64,000 nucleotides of DNA from positions 1-64,000 of the forward strand of contig JAPTVL010000094.1 in assembly GCA_028065725.1 (NCBI GenBank). The letters are read 5' to 3'. How positions within the stretch are numbered: position 1 is the first letter of the stretch; every line of letters starts with the position of its first letter. A model generated the notes under the pieces. It saw nothing but the letters and a program-made list of their open reading frames with translations, was not told the DNA's origin and did not search any database. Of this stretch, positions 32,720 through 40,577 are shown in pieces. The position numbers and the translations under genes are program-made. Source of the stretch: Betaproteobacteria bacterium (lineage in GTDB: Bacteria; Pseudomonadota; Gammaproteobacteria; Burkholderiales; Rhodocyclaceae).

Positions 32720-34444
32720 TTATTGCTTTTGTACGTCTATGTAGTTCTTGACGCCGGGATTGGGCTTGTCGAGACCGAACTGGTAGCCCAGCGACACATA
32801 GTGGAAGCGGGCGTTGGTGAAGTCCTCGTGAATCGCGAAGCCGAAGTTATACACCTTATCGCCAGTAATGGCATGGTCTCCCTTGCCCCCTCCGGCCAGG
32901 TTGCGCTCGAAGATCACGACCCACTTGTTGCTTTCTTTTTTGCCTTCGGCCCTGAGCTGGCTCTTGCCACCCTGCATATGGCGTTCGCTGTCGACCCAGC
33001 CGTCGACCGGGCCTTGGCCCTTGCCGCTGCGGAACTGGATCAGGTCCATGAACTTCCCCGCAGCAAGGTCGGCGTCCTTGATGTACTTCGTCTTCTTGTC
33101 GTCCTTGGCGTCCTTCATGGTGCGCAGGTCGGTATGGCAGGTGGCCCAGCAACCATTCAGTTCGCTGCCATCGACGGTGCCGCCGCCGTCGAACATCATG
33201 GTCAGCTTGACCTCGTTCTTCGGATCCAGCTTCTTGTCGCCGTTTTTCGGCGGTACCCATTCGAAGCGGAAATAGATCTTGTTGTCGTCATGGGTTGACT
33301 GGAAAGTCACCGGAATAAAGCCGACTTTGCCAGCGGGCGGGTTTGGCTCCATCACGGTCTTGGAAACACCCACCGGCTTGCCGGCCACGATAGCGGCGCC
33401 GACTTCGTTGGCGTCGCCTTCGTGGCACTTGGCGCAGGCGCGCTTCTTCTCGATGATGTCTGCTGCGGATGAGTGGTCAGCTTTGTTCATCACCCACTCC
33501 AGACCAGCCTGACCGGGGTAGAAGACCTTGATCTGGCGTGCCGGGACCTTGCTCCAGTCCAGTGCAGTGACCGTTCCCCCGGTTGCTGCGGCCGGAGCAG
33601 CGGCACTCGCCGCCTCGGCTTTGACAGCTTCAGTCTTTGCCACATCGGCCTTCGCTGCCGGCTTGGCCGTTTCAGCGGACACGGCGGCAGGTGCAGCGGG
33701 CAATGCGACGGCGGTTGTCGGACCGGTTGCGACTTGGGCAGGTTTGTCCTCGGGTTTGGGTGCCGCGGTTGCTTCGGTTTGTGCCGGCGGCGTGGGTGCG
33801 CCTTCCTTGGAAGCAACGGCCTGACCCTGCTCCTTTTCGAGCAAATGGTGCACCGGCTTGTGGGCGATGCCCTTGTGGCAGTCGATGCAGGTCTTGCCGT
33901 CCATGACGGCGCCTTCGTGCTTGACGACGGAACGGTCCTTCTGTTTCGTCGTGTCCATCTTGTCGAACTTGTGGCAGTTGCGACATTCCTTGGAATCCGT
34001 CTCCTTCATGTGCGCCCAGACTCGCTTGGCCATGGTCAAGCGATAGGCCTCGAACTTTTCCGGCGTGTCGATGGTGCCCAGGATTTGACCGATCACATCC
34101 TTGGAGGCGAAGACTTTCTGCGTCAGCTTGCGCGCATAATCGAAAGGATCCTTGCTGCTGGCGACGTGGCAGTCGGCACAGCCGACGCTGGTGCCGGTGC
34201 GGTTGCTGTAATGCACCGTCTTCTTGAGTTCCTCGTAAGGCGTTTGCATGGTGTGGCAGGAGAGGCAGAACTCGGTGCGGTTGGTGAATTCGACGCCGGT
34301 GTTGAGCCCACCCCATATGATGATGCCCCCGATCACGCCGATAACTATCATGCGCAGCATCGAGCACTGGGGAGGGCGCTTGAGCCAACCAAAGAGGCCT
34401 TTCCCCGCCTGTGGAGGCATGCCGTCGGGTGAGTTGTCTGCCAT
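32720..34444 (-). CDS. NapC/NirT-type tetrahaem cytochrome fused to an ethylbenzene-dehydrogenase-gamma-like haem domain
   Basis: A 574-residue membrane-anchored periplasmic multihaem protein. A signal-anchor helix (about 29-46) precedes four CxxCH sites at 60, 89, 154 and 186, the NapC/NirT/NrfH arrangement that exchanges electrons with the quinone pool. A Pro/Ala/Lys-rich linker runs from about 211 to 292. The C-terminal half has a fifth CxxCH (CAKCH at 337) and an unusual C-x3-CH (CWATCH at 432-437), followed by a beta-rich region like the DMSO-reductase/EBDH gamma haem-binding family (PF09459-type). The ATG at 34444 is preferred, with GGGAAGA just upstream. It is first in the operon with fccA and fccB, so it probably links that flavocytochrome to quinone or another membrane carrier. 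Substrate and direction of electron flow are unknown. Confidence 0.82.
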   Translation of the reverse strand: MADNSPDGMPPQAGKGLFGWLKRPPQCSMLRMIVIGVIGGIIIWGGLNTGVEFTNRTEFCLSCHTMQTPYEELKKTVHYSNRTGTSVGCADCHVASSKDPFDYARKLTQKVFASKDVIGQILGTIDTPEKFEAYRLTMAKRVWAHMKETDSKECRNCHKFDKMDTTKQKDRSVVKHEGAVMDGKTCIDCHKGIAHKPVHHLLEKEQGQAVASKEGAPTPPAQTEATAAPKPEDKPAQVATGPTTAVALPAAPAAVSAETAKPAAKADVAKTEAVKAEAASAAAPAAATGGTVTALDWSKVPARQIKVFYPGQAGLEWVMNKADHSSAADIIEKKRACAKCHEGDANEVGAAIVAGKPVGVSKTVMEPNPPAGKVGFIPVTFQSTHDDNKIYFRFEWVPPKNGDKKLDPKNEVKLTMMFDGGGTVDGSELNGCWATCHTDLRTMKDAKDDKKTKYIKDADLAAGKFMDLIQFRSGKGQGPVDGWVDSERHMQGGKSQLRAEGKKESNKWVVIFERNLAGGGKGDHAITGDKVYNFGFAIHEDFTNARFHYVSLGYQFGLDKPNPGVKNYIDVQKQ

Positions 34445-34501
34445 TTGTCTTCCCAATTAATACGATATTACGAGTGGCCGGAGCGAACATCCGGCTGCTA
34501 T

Positions 34502-34515
34502 GTCTTATAAAAGAC
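34502..34515. promoter_or_regulatory. Operator-like palindrome upstream of the cytochrome/flavocytochrome operon
   Basis: GTCTTATAAAAGAC has inverted GTCTT/AAGAC half-sites separated by 4 nt. It lies 58-71 nt before the ATG of the leftward multihaem cytochrome gene. The same half-sites occur twice before aceA (39905-39922 and 40016-40029). A GntR-like dimer is a plausible binder, by inference. Confidence 0.5.
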
Positions 34516-34784
34516 TGCTTCGTTCACTACGAGATCGGACCGGCGCTGCGCGTAGGCAATGCGACGGCGCGAGTTTCGCCAGTGTGCTGCAGAGGATCTC
34601 CCCGAATTGTCCGGTTTTGGACTATGGTTTTTCGCGCGATTATTGCAGGACCGTCGATTCCCGTAAAATGATTATTGTGATTAGTGGATCAAGCTGGCTT
34701 TTAACAGGAAGCGCTAATCCAGCACACGGCTTCAAGCCTGTTTTTGCAGGCATTCGAACTCAGGCAAAGCGTCCTTCAGAAACA

Positions 34785-34841
34785 GGAACGGCGCTCCGCA
34801 GAGCGCCGTTCCGCCGGCGCCGACTATGCGGCCGGCGCCGG
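34785..34841 (-). terminator. Two tandem GC-rich hairpins downstream of aceB
   Basis: GGAACGGCGCTC/GAGCGCCGTTCC pair around CGCA (34785-34812), directly followed by CCGGCGCCG/CGGCGCCGG around a 10-nt loop (34814-34841). They start about 20 nt past the aceB stop on its strand. Neither has a convincing T run, so they may be a weak or Rho-assisted terminator or an RNA-stabilising element. Confidence 0.45.
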
Positions 34842-34861
34842 GATGAGTTCCGTGTGAAAAC

Positions 34862-36454
34862 TTACTCCATTGCTTCGTACAGAGGCAGGGTAAGGAATTC
34901 CGGGTATTCCGGGGTCAGGCTCATCTTGTCGAAGATCACCGCGGCCTGGTCATAGGTTTCGGTTTTTTCGCCTTGTGCGCTTACCGTCGCCTTCACCTTG
35001 GCAAGTTCCTCGGCGATCATCGGCCGCACCATCTCGGCGGTCACCTTGCGGCCATCGTCCAGCTTGCCCTTGGGGCTGACGACCCACTGCCATACCTGCG
35101 AGCGGGAGATCTCGGCGGTGGCGGCGTCTTCCATCAGGTTGTGGATCGGGACGCAACCGTTGCCGGCCAGCCAGGAGCCGAGGTAGTGGATGCCGACGTT
35201 GATATTGTTGCGCAGTCCGGCTTCGGTGATGGGTTGCTCGGGCTGGAAGTTGAGCCAGTCCTTGGGGCCGAACGTGCCGCTGACCTGCTTTCCCCACTGG
35301 TTGGGGCGGTCGCCCAGCACCTTCTGGAATTCCTCGGCAGCGATGGAGACGAGGCCGGGGTGGGCCACCCAGCCGCCGTCGAAGCCGTCGTTGGCGTCGC
35401 GGGTCTTGTCGTGGCGGATGCCGGCGAGAGCTTTTTCATTGGCCACCGGGTCGCCCTTGATCGGGATCAGGGCGCTCATGCCGCCCATCGCGGGGGCACC
35501 GCGCTTGTGGCAGGCCTGCACCAGGGCCAGTGCATAGCTGCGCATGAAGGGCACTTCCATGGTGATGGCACCACGTTGGGCCAGGCAGAAATCCTTGTTT
35601 TTCTTGAACTTCTTGATGCAGGAGAAGATGTAGTCCCAGCGCCCGGCGTTGAGACCGGCGCTGTGATTGCGCAGTTCATACAGGATTTCTTCGAGTTCGA
35701 AAGTGGCGAGGATGGTCTCGACCAGCACGGTGGCCTTGATGGTGCCTTGCGGCAGGCCGATGTGGTCCTGCGCCATGACGAAGATGTCGTTCCATAAACG
35801 GGCTTCGAGGTGGCTTTCCATCTTCGGCAGATAGAAGAAGGGGCCGGCGCCGCGAGCGATCTGCTCCTTGGCATTATGGAAGAGGAACAGGCCAAAATCG
35901 AAAATGCCGCCGGAAACGCGTTGGCCGTCGATCAACACATGCTTTTCATCGAGGTGCCAGCCGCGCGGACGCACTTGCAGCGTGGCGATCTTGTCGTTCA
36001 GCTTGTATTCCTTGCCGGCTTCGTTCTTGAAGCTGAGTTCGCGGCGAATGGCCTTGTAGAGATTGACCTGGCCCTGGATCTGGTTGTCCCACTTCGGACT
36101 GTTGGAGTCCTCGAAGTCGGTCATGTAGCTGTCAGCACCCGAGTTGTAGGCGTTGATGATCATCTTGGCCTCGACCGGGCCGGTGATTTCGACGCGACGG
36201 TTTTCCAGGGCCTTCGGCAGCGGGGCAATCTTCCAGTCGCCCTCGCGCACATGCTTGGTTTCCGGCAGGAAATCGGGCATCTCGCCGGCATCGATGCGGG
36301 CCTGGCGGGCGACGCGGGCCTTGAGCAGTTCCTGACGGCGCGGCTCGAAGGCGCGATGCAACTTGGCGACTAGCTCTAGCGCTTCGGGGGTGAGAATCTT
36401 GGCGTAGTCGGCGGTGACGGGGGCATTGATCTGAATGCCGGCGGGCAGGTTCAT
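34862..36454 (-). CDS. aceB: Malate synthase A
   Basis: The 530-residue enzyme condenses glyoxylate with acetyl-CoA to malate, the second step of the glyoxylate shunt. Signatures include NAYNSGADSYMTDFEDSNSP, RPRGWHL with the catalytic Arg, and PKMESHLEARLW. Length fits the A isoform (E. coli AceB is 533), not the longer GlcB. AGGAGT lies before the ATG. It is divergent from a LysR-type gene (107 nt between starts) that may control it, and it is not adjacent to aceA, which is 2 kb further along. Confidence 0.97.
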   Translation of the reverse strand: MNLPAGIQINAPVTADYAKILTPEALELVAKLHRAFEPRRQELLKARVARQARIDAGEMPDFLPETKHVREGDWKIAPLPKALENRRVEITGPVEAKMIINAYNSGADSYMTDFEDSNSPKWDNQIQGQVNLYKAIRRELSFKNEAGKEYKLNDKIATLQVRPRGWHLDEKHVLIDGQRVSGGIFDFGLFLFHNAKEQIARGAGPFFYLPKMESHLEARLWNDIFVMAQDHIGLPQGTIKATVLVETILATFELEEILYELRNHSAGLNAGRWDYIFSCIKKFKKNKDFCLAQRGAITMEVPFMRSYALALVQACHKRGAPAMGGMSALIPIKGDPVANEKALAGIRHDKTRDANDGFDGGWVAHPGLVSIAAEEFQKVLGDRPNQWGKQVSGTFGPKDWLNFQPEQPITEAGLRNNINVGIHYLGSWLAGNGCVPIHNLMEDAATAEISRSQVWQWVVSPKGKLDDGRKVTAEMVRPMIAEELAKVKATVSAQGEKTETYDQAAVIFDKMSLTPEYPEFLTLPLYEAME

Positions 36455-36527
36455 GTTTGGGACTCCTTGATGAGGGGTGCGACGATGATGGAATTCTATT
36501 CTTGCCTGTTTCAGGATAGAAGCTATG

Positions 36528-36553
36528 ATTCGATCAATTGATTTTGGACGAAT
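36528..36553. promoter_or_regulatory. Inverted repeat in the aceB/LysR intergenic region
   Basis: ATTCG (36528-36532) and CGAAT (36549-36553) flank a perfect ATCAATTGAT palindrome (36533-36542). The location just before the LysR ATG suits an autoregulatory operator. This is pattern recognition only. Confidence 0.3.
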
Positions 36554-36561
36554 AGTAATAA

Positions 36562-37467
36562 ATGGATCACTTCAAGCAAATTTCTGCCTTTGTCGGAGTC
36601 GCAAGTCGCGGCAACATGTCGGCTACGGCCCGAGCCGAGGGCGTGACGCCGGCTATCATCGGCCGGCGGCTCGATGCCCTGGAAGAACGGCTCGGGGTCA
36701 AGCTGTTGTTGCGCACCACGCGGCGGATTTCATTGACGTTCGAGGGCGCCGCCTTCCTCGAGGATTGCCAGCGCATCCTGCGCGAGATGGCTGATGCGGA
36801 AGCGGCGGTGAGTCTGGGCGGCATCCGTCCCGGCGGCCATTTGAAGGTTTCGGCGCCCGCGGGATTCGGTCGGCGTCATGTGGCGCCGTTGCTGAGGCGT
36901 TTCGTCGAGAGCAATCCGGATGTCACGGTCCGACTGGATCTGTCGGATCGCCTGGTCGACCTGGTGGAAGAGAATGTCGACTGCGCGATTCGCATTGGCG
37001 ATCTGGCGGATTCCAGTCTGATCAGCATTCGCCTGGGAGAGATGCGGCGTGTGGTCGTCGCCAGCCCGCACTACGTTGCGGAATTCGGCGTGCCGCCAGC
37101 GTCGACTGCGCTGTTCGAGCACAACTGCCTGTCATTGCGCCAGCAACGCGGCTGGACGCTGTATGTCGATGGCGAAGTACGGGTGGTAAAAGTGAGCGGC
37201 AACTTCGAATGCAACGATGGCGCCGTATTGCACGACTGGGCGCTTGCCGGGAAGGGGCTGGCCTGGCGCTCGCTGTGGGAGGTTGGCGCCGATATCGAGG
37301 CAGGCAGGCTGGTAACGGTACTCGATCAATTTGCCGCGCCGCCGGTGGGTATCCACGCCGTGGTGCCCCAGCGCCGGCATCTGCCGCTGCGCGTCAGGCT
37401 GTTCGTAGATCTGCTGAAGGCAAACTGGCGCGATCCGGCTTATTGGGCCGAATCGGCAGGTGCCTGA
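36562..37467 (+). CDS. LysR-family transcriptional regulator
   Basis: The 301-residue protein has an N-terminal winged HTH (about 1-60; FVGVASRGNMSATARAEGVTPAIIGRRLDALE contains the recognition helix) and a periplasmic-binding-protein-like effector domain (about 90-295). It is transcribed away from aceB across 107 nt. In LysR systems the divergent neighbour is often the target, so control of malate synthase is a reasonable inference. The intergenic DNA has an ATCAATTGAT palindrome at 36533-36542 inside a wider ATTCG/CGAAT inverted repeat (36528-36553). The effector is unknown. Confidence 0.88.
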   Translation: MDHFKQISAFVGVASRGNMSATARAEGVTPAIIGRRLDALEERLGVKLLLRTTRRISLTFEGAAFLEDCQRILREMADAEAAVSLGGIRPGGHLKVSAPAGFGRRHVAPLLRRFVESNPDVTVRLDLSDRLVDLVEENVDCAIRIGDLADSSLISIRLGEMRRVVVASPHYVAEFGVPPASTALFEHNCLSLRQQRGWTLYVDGEVRVVKVSGNFECNDGAVLHDWALAGKGLAWRSLWEVGADIEAGRLVTVLDQFAAPPVGIHAVVPQRRHLPLRVRLFVDLLKANWRDPAYWAESAGA

Positions 37468-37488
37468 GAGTGGCCCAATGCTGGCTGG

Positions 37489-38346
37489 TTATGGCAAGGT
37501 TTGCCGCAGAAACCCGTCGAGCTGCCTGACCCAGTCTTCCCGGCCAAAGACGAAACCTTCATTGTGGCCACCCTCGATCTCCAGGAACTGTTTCGGCGGG
37601 CGGGCTGCGGCGAACAGCCGCTGGCCATGGGTGTAGGGAATGATGTCGTCGTTGCGACTATGGATAACCAATAGCGGGCGGTTGATTTGAGCAAGACGCG
37701 CCAGGCTGTCATAGCGGATGTGAGCCAGCAGCCGTATCGGCAGCAGCGGATACAACTCGGCGCCGATGTCCGGTACCGAGGTAAAGGTCGAGGCCAGCAC
37801 CAGCGCCGCAGGGCGATTTTTCGTAGCCAGATGCACCGCTACCGCACCGCCCAGCGATTCGCCGAAGATGACAATCCGGCTGGCGGGAAAACCAAGCACT
37901 TGCGTGGCATGGCGCCAGGCAGCGTCGGCATCCAGGTAGGTGCCTTCCTCCGACGGACGGCCGCTGCTGAGACCGTAGCCACGGTAGTCGATGATCAGGG
38001 TCGCCAGGCCAAGATCATGGAACATGCGCAGATAGTCGAGCCGATGCGCAATATTGCCGGCATTGCCGTGAAAGAACACCACCAGGCCGCGCGCCTCGCG
38101 TTGCGTGCCGGGCGGCACAAACCAGCCGTCGAGGGTTTCGCCATCGGTGGTAGCCAGTTTCAGCGGAGTGAATGACAGGCCGATGGCCGCCGGGCTGGCG
38201 CGGAACCCGCGATCCATTTCGGGCAGGAATACCAGAGAGGACTGCTTGAAGTAGATCAGGGCCATCAGGCCCAGATAGACCAGCAGAAGAATCTGGAGCG
38301 CCGACCAGAGCATGGAAAAGCCTTTAGATGAACGTCGCGTAGCCAT
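37489..38346 (-). CDS. Alpha/beta hydrolase, YfhR/ABHD13 (Bem46) type
   Basis: The 285-residue protein has an N-terminal membrane anchor (about 13-33) and an alpha/beta-hydrolase domain. The oxyanion strand FFHGNAGN, the nucleophile elbow GESLGG, an aspartate in SRNDDIIP and the final histidine in EGGHNEGF complete a catalytic triad. The active site would face the periplasm or the membrane. The substrate is unknown for this family. A second in-frame start (MLWSALQ, 38313) is possible. It ends 21 nt from the LysR gene, convergently. Confidence 0.85.
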   Translation of the reverse strand: MATRRSSKGFSMLWSALQILLLVYLGLMALIYFKQSSLVFLPEMDRGFRASPAAIGLSFTPLKLATTDGETLDGWFVPPGTQREARGLVVFFHGNAGNIAHRLDYLRMFHDLGLATLIIDYRGYGLSSGRPSEEGTYLDADAAWRHATQVLGFPASRIVIFGESLGGAVAVHLATKNRPAALVLASTFTSVPDIGAELYPLLPIRLLAHIRYDSLARLAQINRPLLVIHSRNDDIIPYTHGQRLFAAARPPKQFLEIEGGHNEGFVFGREDWVRQLDGFLRQTLP

Positions 38347-38446
38347 CAGTAGGATGCCGCTGGCAAAAGGTTCGAAGGCAGTTTGTGTGGCGATACTTTA
38401 GTCCACATCGCCGGGATACCGTCCTCGCCCAGAGGGACTCGGACAT

Positions 38447-38483
38447 AAAAAATGCCGCACCGGTTTCCCGGTACGGCATTTTT
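38447..38483 (-). terminator. Terminator after aceA
   Basis: AAAAAATGCCG and CGGCATTTTT pair with an inner ACCGG/CCGGT stem. On the minus strand it lies about 22 nt past the aceA stop. Confidence 0.8.
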
Positions 38484-38505
38484 GCGAACGTCAGGCGATT
38501 GCTGC

Positions 38506-39816
38506 TTAGTGGAACTGTTCTTCCTCGGTCGAGCCAGTCAGCGCCTTGACGCTGGACGACCCGCCCTGGATCACGGTGGTGACGTCGTCGAAGTAGCCGA
38601 CGCCGACCTCCTGCTGGTGCGAGACGAAGGTGTAGCCCTTGTCGCGTGCGGCGAATTCCGGCTCCTGCACCATGTTCACATAGTGCTTCATGCCTTCGCC
38701 GCGGGCGTAGGCGTGGGCGAACTGGAAGGTGTTGAACCAGTTGATGTGGATGCCGGCCAGGGTGATGAACTGGTACTTGTAGCCCAGCGCCGAGAGTTCT
38801 TCCTGGAAGGAGGCGATTTGCGAGTCGGACAGGTTCTTCTTCCAGTTGAAGGACGGCGAGCAGTTGTACGACAGCAGCTTGCCGGGGCAGGCGGCGAGCA
38901 CGGCCTGGGCAAATTCGCGGGCGAAGCCGATATCCGGCACGCCGGTTTCACACCACACCAGGTCGGCGTAGGGAGCGTAGGCAATGCCGCGGCTGATCGA
39001 CTGTTCGAGACCGTTCTTGACGCGGTAGAAACCTTCCTGCGTGCGTTCGCCGGTGATGAAGGGCTTGTCATTGTCGTCGTAGTCGCTGGTGATCAGGTTC
39101 GCGGCTTCGGCATCGGTACGGGCCAGGATGATGGTCGGCACGCCCATGGTGTCGGCGGCGAAGCGGGCGGAGATCAGCTTTTCAACGGCTTCGCGGGTGG
39201 GTACCAGCACCTTGCCGCCCATGTGGCCGCACTTCTTCACGGCAGCCAGCTGGTCTTCGAAGTGCACGCCGGCAGCACCGGCGGTGATCATGTTCTTCAT
39301 CAGTTCGAAGGCGTTGAGCACGCCGCCGAAACCGGCCTCGGCGTCTGCCACGATGGGCAGGAAGAAGTCGATGTATTCCTTGTCGCCCGGATTGATGCCA
39401 CGGCTCCACTGGATTTCGTCGGCGCGCTTGAAGGTGTTGTTGATGCGGCGAACCATGGTCGGCACGGAGTCGTAGGCGTAAAGCGACTGATCCGGATACA
39501 TGGTTTCCGACGTATTACCGTCGGCAGCGACCTGCCAGCCCGACAGATAGACGGCCTCAAGGCCAGCCTTGGCCTGCTGCATGGCTTGACCGGCGCTGAT
39601 GGCGCCGAAGGCATTGACGTAGCCCTTTTTGGCACCGCCATTGACCTTGGCCCACAGGGTTTCCGCACCGCGCTTGGCCAGCGTGTACTCGATCGGGAAG
39701 GAGCCGCGCAAACGCACGACGTCCTCAGCGCTGTAACCGCGCTTGACGCCTTTCCAGCGGGGATTCTCTTTCCAGTCCTTTTCCAGGGCTGCTACTTGTG
39801 CTTTGCGGTCGGTCAT
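38506..39816 (-). CDS. aceA: Isocitrate lyase
   Basis: The 436-residue enzyme splits isocitrate to succinate and glyoxylate, the entry to the glyoxylate shunt. The catalytic loop KKCGHMGGK with the active-site cysteine is present, as are the [12 protein letters not shown] and SPSFNWKK blocks. The ATG at 39816 ([11 protein letters not shown]) has AGAGGA upstream. An in-frame extension of 14 residues to 39858 is not family-like. A strong promoter and two palindromes precede it. Confidence 0.97.
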   Translation of the reverse strand: MTDRKAQVAALEKDWKENPRWKGVKRGYSAEDVVRLRGSFPIEYTLAKRGAETLWAKVNGGAKKGYVNAFGAISAGQAMQQAKAGLEAVYLSGWQVAADGNTSETMYPDQSLYAYDSVPTMVRRINNTFKRADEIQWSRGINPGDKEYIDFFLPIVADAEAGFGGVLNAFELMKNMITAGAAGVHFEDQLAAVKKCGHMGGKVLVPTREAVEKLISARFAADTMGVPTIILARTDAEAANLITSDYDDNDKPFITGERTQEGFYRVKNGLEQSISRGIAYAPYADLVWCETGVPDIGFAREFAQAVLAACPGKLLSYNCSPSFNWKKNLSDSQIASFQEELSALGYKYQFITLAGIHINWFNTFQFAHAYARGEGMKHYVNMVQEPEFAARDKGYTFVSHQQEVGVGYFDDVTTVIQGGSSSVKALTGSTEEEQFH

Positions 39817-39875
39817 GTTCAATCCTCTGAAGGGTCGTTGTCGAAGGGGCTGCTCCAAACAGGAGCGGAATCGAC

Positions 39876-39904
39876 AGTATAAAGAGGATTTTGCGTTGCA
39901 GCAA
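39876..39904 (-). promoter_or_regulatory. Predicted aceA promoter
   Basis: Minus strand TTGCTG (39899-39904), 17 nt, TATACT (39876-39881). The start would be about 53 nt before the ATG. The palindrome at 39905-39922 abuts the -35 box. Confidence 0.55.
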
Positions 39905-39922
39905 TAGTCTTATATAAGACTA
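39905..39922. promoter_or_regulatory. Perfect 18-bp palindrome at the aceA promoter
   Basis: TAGTCTTATATAAGACTA is fully self-complementary and touches the -35 box of the predicted aceA promoter. It shares GTCTT-N4-AAGAC half-sites with 40016-40029 and 34502-34515. A dimeric regulator is expected. Confidence 0.6.
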
Positions 39923-39986
39923 GTAGATAATTTTTATTATTATTTAACAGTGTGTTGGGTGATTATTTTTATAATACGAAATGCTG

Positions 39987-40014
39987 TTTGTTATCGTGAA
40001 ACTGCGATAACAAA
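39987..40014. other. 10-bp inverted repeat between rraA and aceA
   Basis: TTTGTTATCG (39987-39996) and CGATAACAAA (40005-40014) are perfect inverted copies 8 nt apart. It sits between two copies of the GTCTT palindrome and 22 nt past the rraA stop. It could be a second operator or an RNA hairpin ending rraA. There is no T run. Confidence 0.45.
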
Positions 40015-40015
40015 T

Positions 40016-40029
40016 ATCTTATATAAGAC
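40016..40029. promoter_or_regulatory. Second operator-like palindrome upstream of aceA
   Basis: ATCTTATATAAGAC matches the aceA-proximal palindrome except at one outer base. It lies about 107 nt upstream of it, just past the rraA stop codon, a distance that would allow looping. Confidence 0.5.
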
Positions 40030-40035
40030 TTGGTG

Positions 40036-40515
40036 CTAATGTAGGGCAGCGGTGCTTAGTATTACGCCATCCTCGTCCGCGTAAAGCCATTCACCAGGTG
40101 TGAATGTGACGCCACCGAAAGTTACCGGTACGTTCGCCTCGCCGACATTTTTCTTCACTGTCTTCATCGGATGCGTGTCGATCGCCAATACGCCAATGTC
40201 CATTTCACCGATGGCGCGGGAATCGCGGATGCAGCCATATACGACGACGCCCACCCAGCCGTTCTTGACTCCGAGCGCAGCTAGTTGATCGCCGACCAGG
40301 GCCCGGCGCAGGCTGCCGCCGCCGTCGATGACCAGCACGCGGCCTTCGCCGGGGGATTCCAGCGCTTTTCTGACCAGCGAGTTGTCTTCAAAAAGCTTAA
40401 GCGTGGCAATCCGGCCAAAAAAAGCTGCACGGCCGCCAAAACTGCTGAACATGGGTTCGACGACGCGCACCTTGTCTTCATGCGCGTCGCAAAGGTCGGT
40501 GGTAAGCAAATCCAT
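40036..40515 (-). CDS. rraA: RraA-family protein (RNase E regulator / 4-hydroxy-4-methyl-2-oxoglutarate aldolase family)
   Basis: The 159-residue protein matches the trimeric RraA fold: [15 protein letters not shown] near the start, [20 protein letters not shown] in the middle and [17 protein letters not shown]. coli RraA binds and inhibits RNase E, while related proteins are class II aldolases. The sequence keeps the metal-site-like GxxRD motif, so aldolase activity is possible. The ATG at 40515 is preferred over an in-frame TTG two codons earlier. It follows clpA by 62 nt on the same strand. Confidence 0.88.
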   Translation of the reverse strand: MDLLTTDLCDAHEDKVRVVEPMFSSFGGRAAFFGRIATLKLFEDNSLVRKALESPGEGRVLVIDGGGSLRRALVGDQLAALGVKNGWVGVVVYGCIRDSRAIGEMDIGVLAIDTHPMKTVKKNVGEANVPVTFGGVTFTPGEWLYADEDGVILSTAALH

Positions 40516-40577
40516 GGGCAATTGAAATCCGAAAAGGCCGAAGCTCCAGTTCCGTGTCAGGTGGCGGTGAGTCCGGC

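Larger units (their letters stand above)
34445..34861. other. Intergenic region between aceB and the cytochrome operon
   Basis: This 417-nt gap has lower GC than its surroundings in the middle part. It holds the operator-like palindrome at 34502-34515 and two strong hairpins at 34785-34841. One ORF frame crosses it but shows no family-like sequence. No gene is supported here. Confidence 0.6.

Noticed and set aside
34677..34692. FNR/CRP-like site upstream of the cytochrome operon (GTGAT...ATCAA)
   Set aside because: The half-sites are 6 nt apart instead of 4 for FNR, and the flanks do not match CRP. It also lies far from the gene start.
34500..34955. Open frame in the gap between the cytochrome operon and aceB
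   Set aside because: It has Arg/Cys-rich composition and no Shine-Dalgarno, and it runs antisense into aceB. No recognisable protein.
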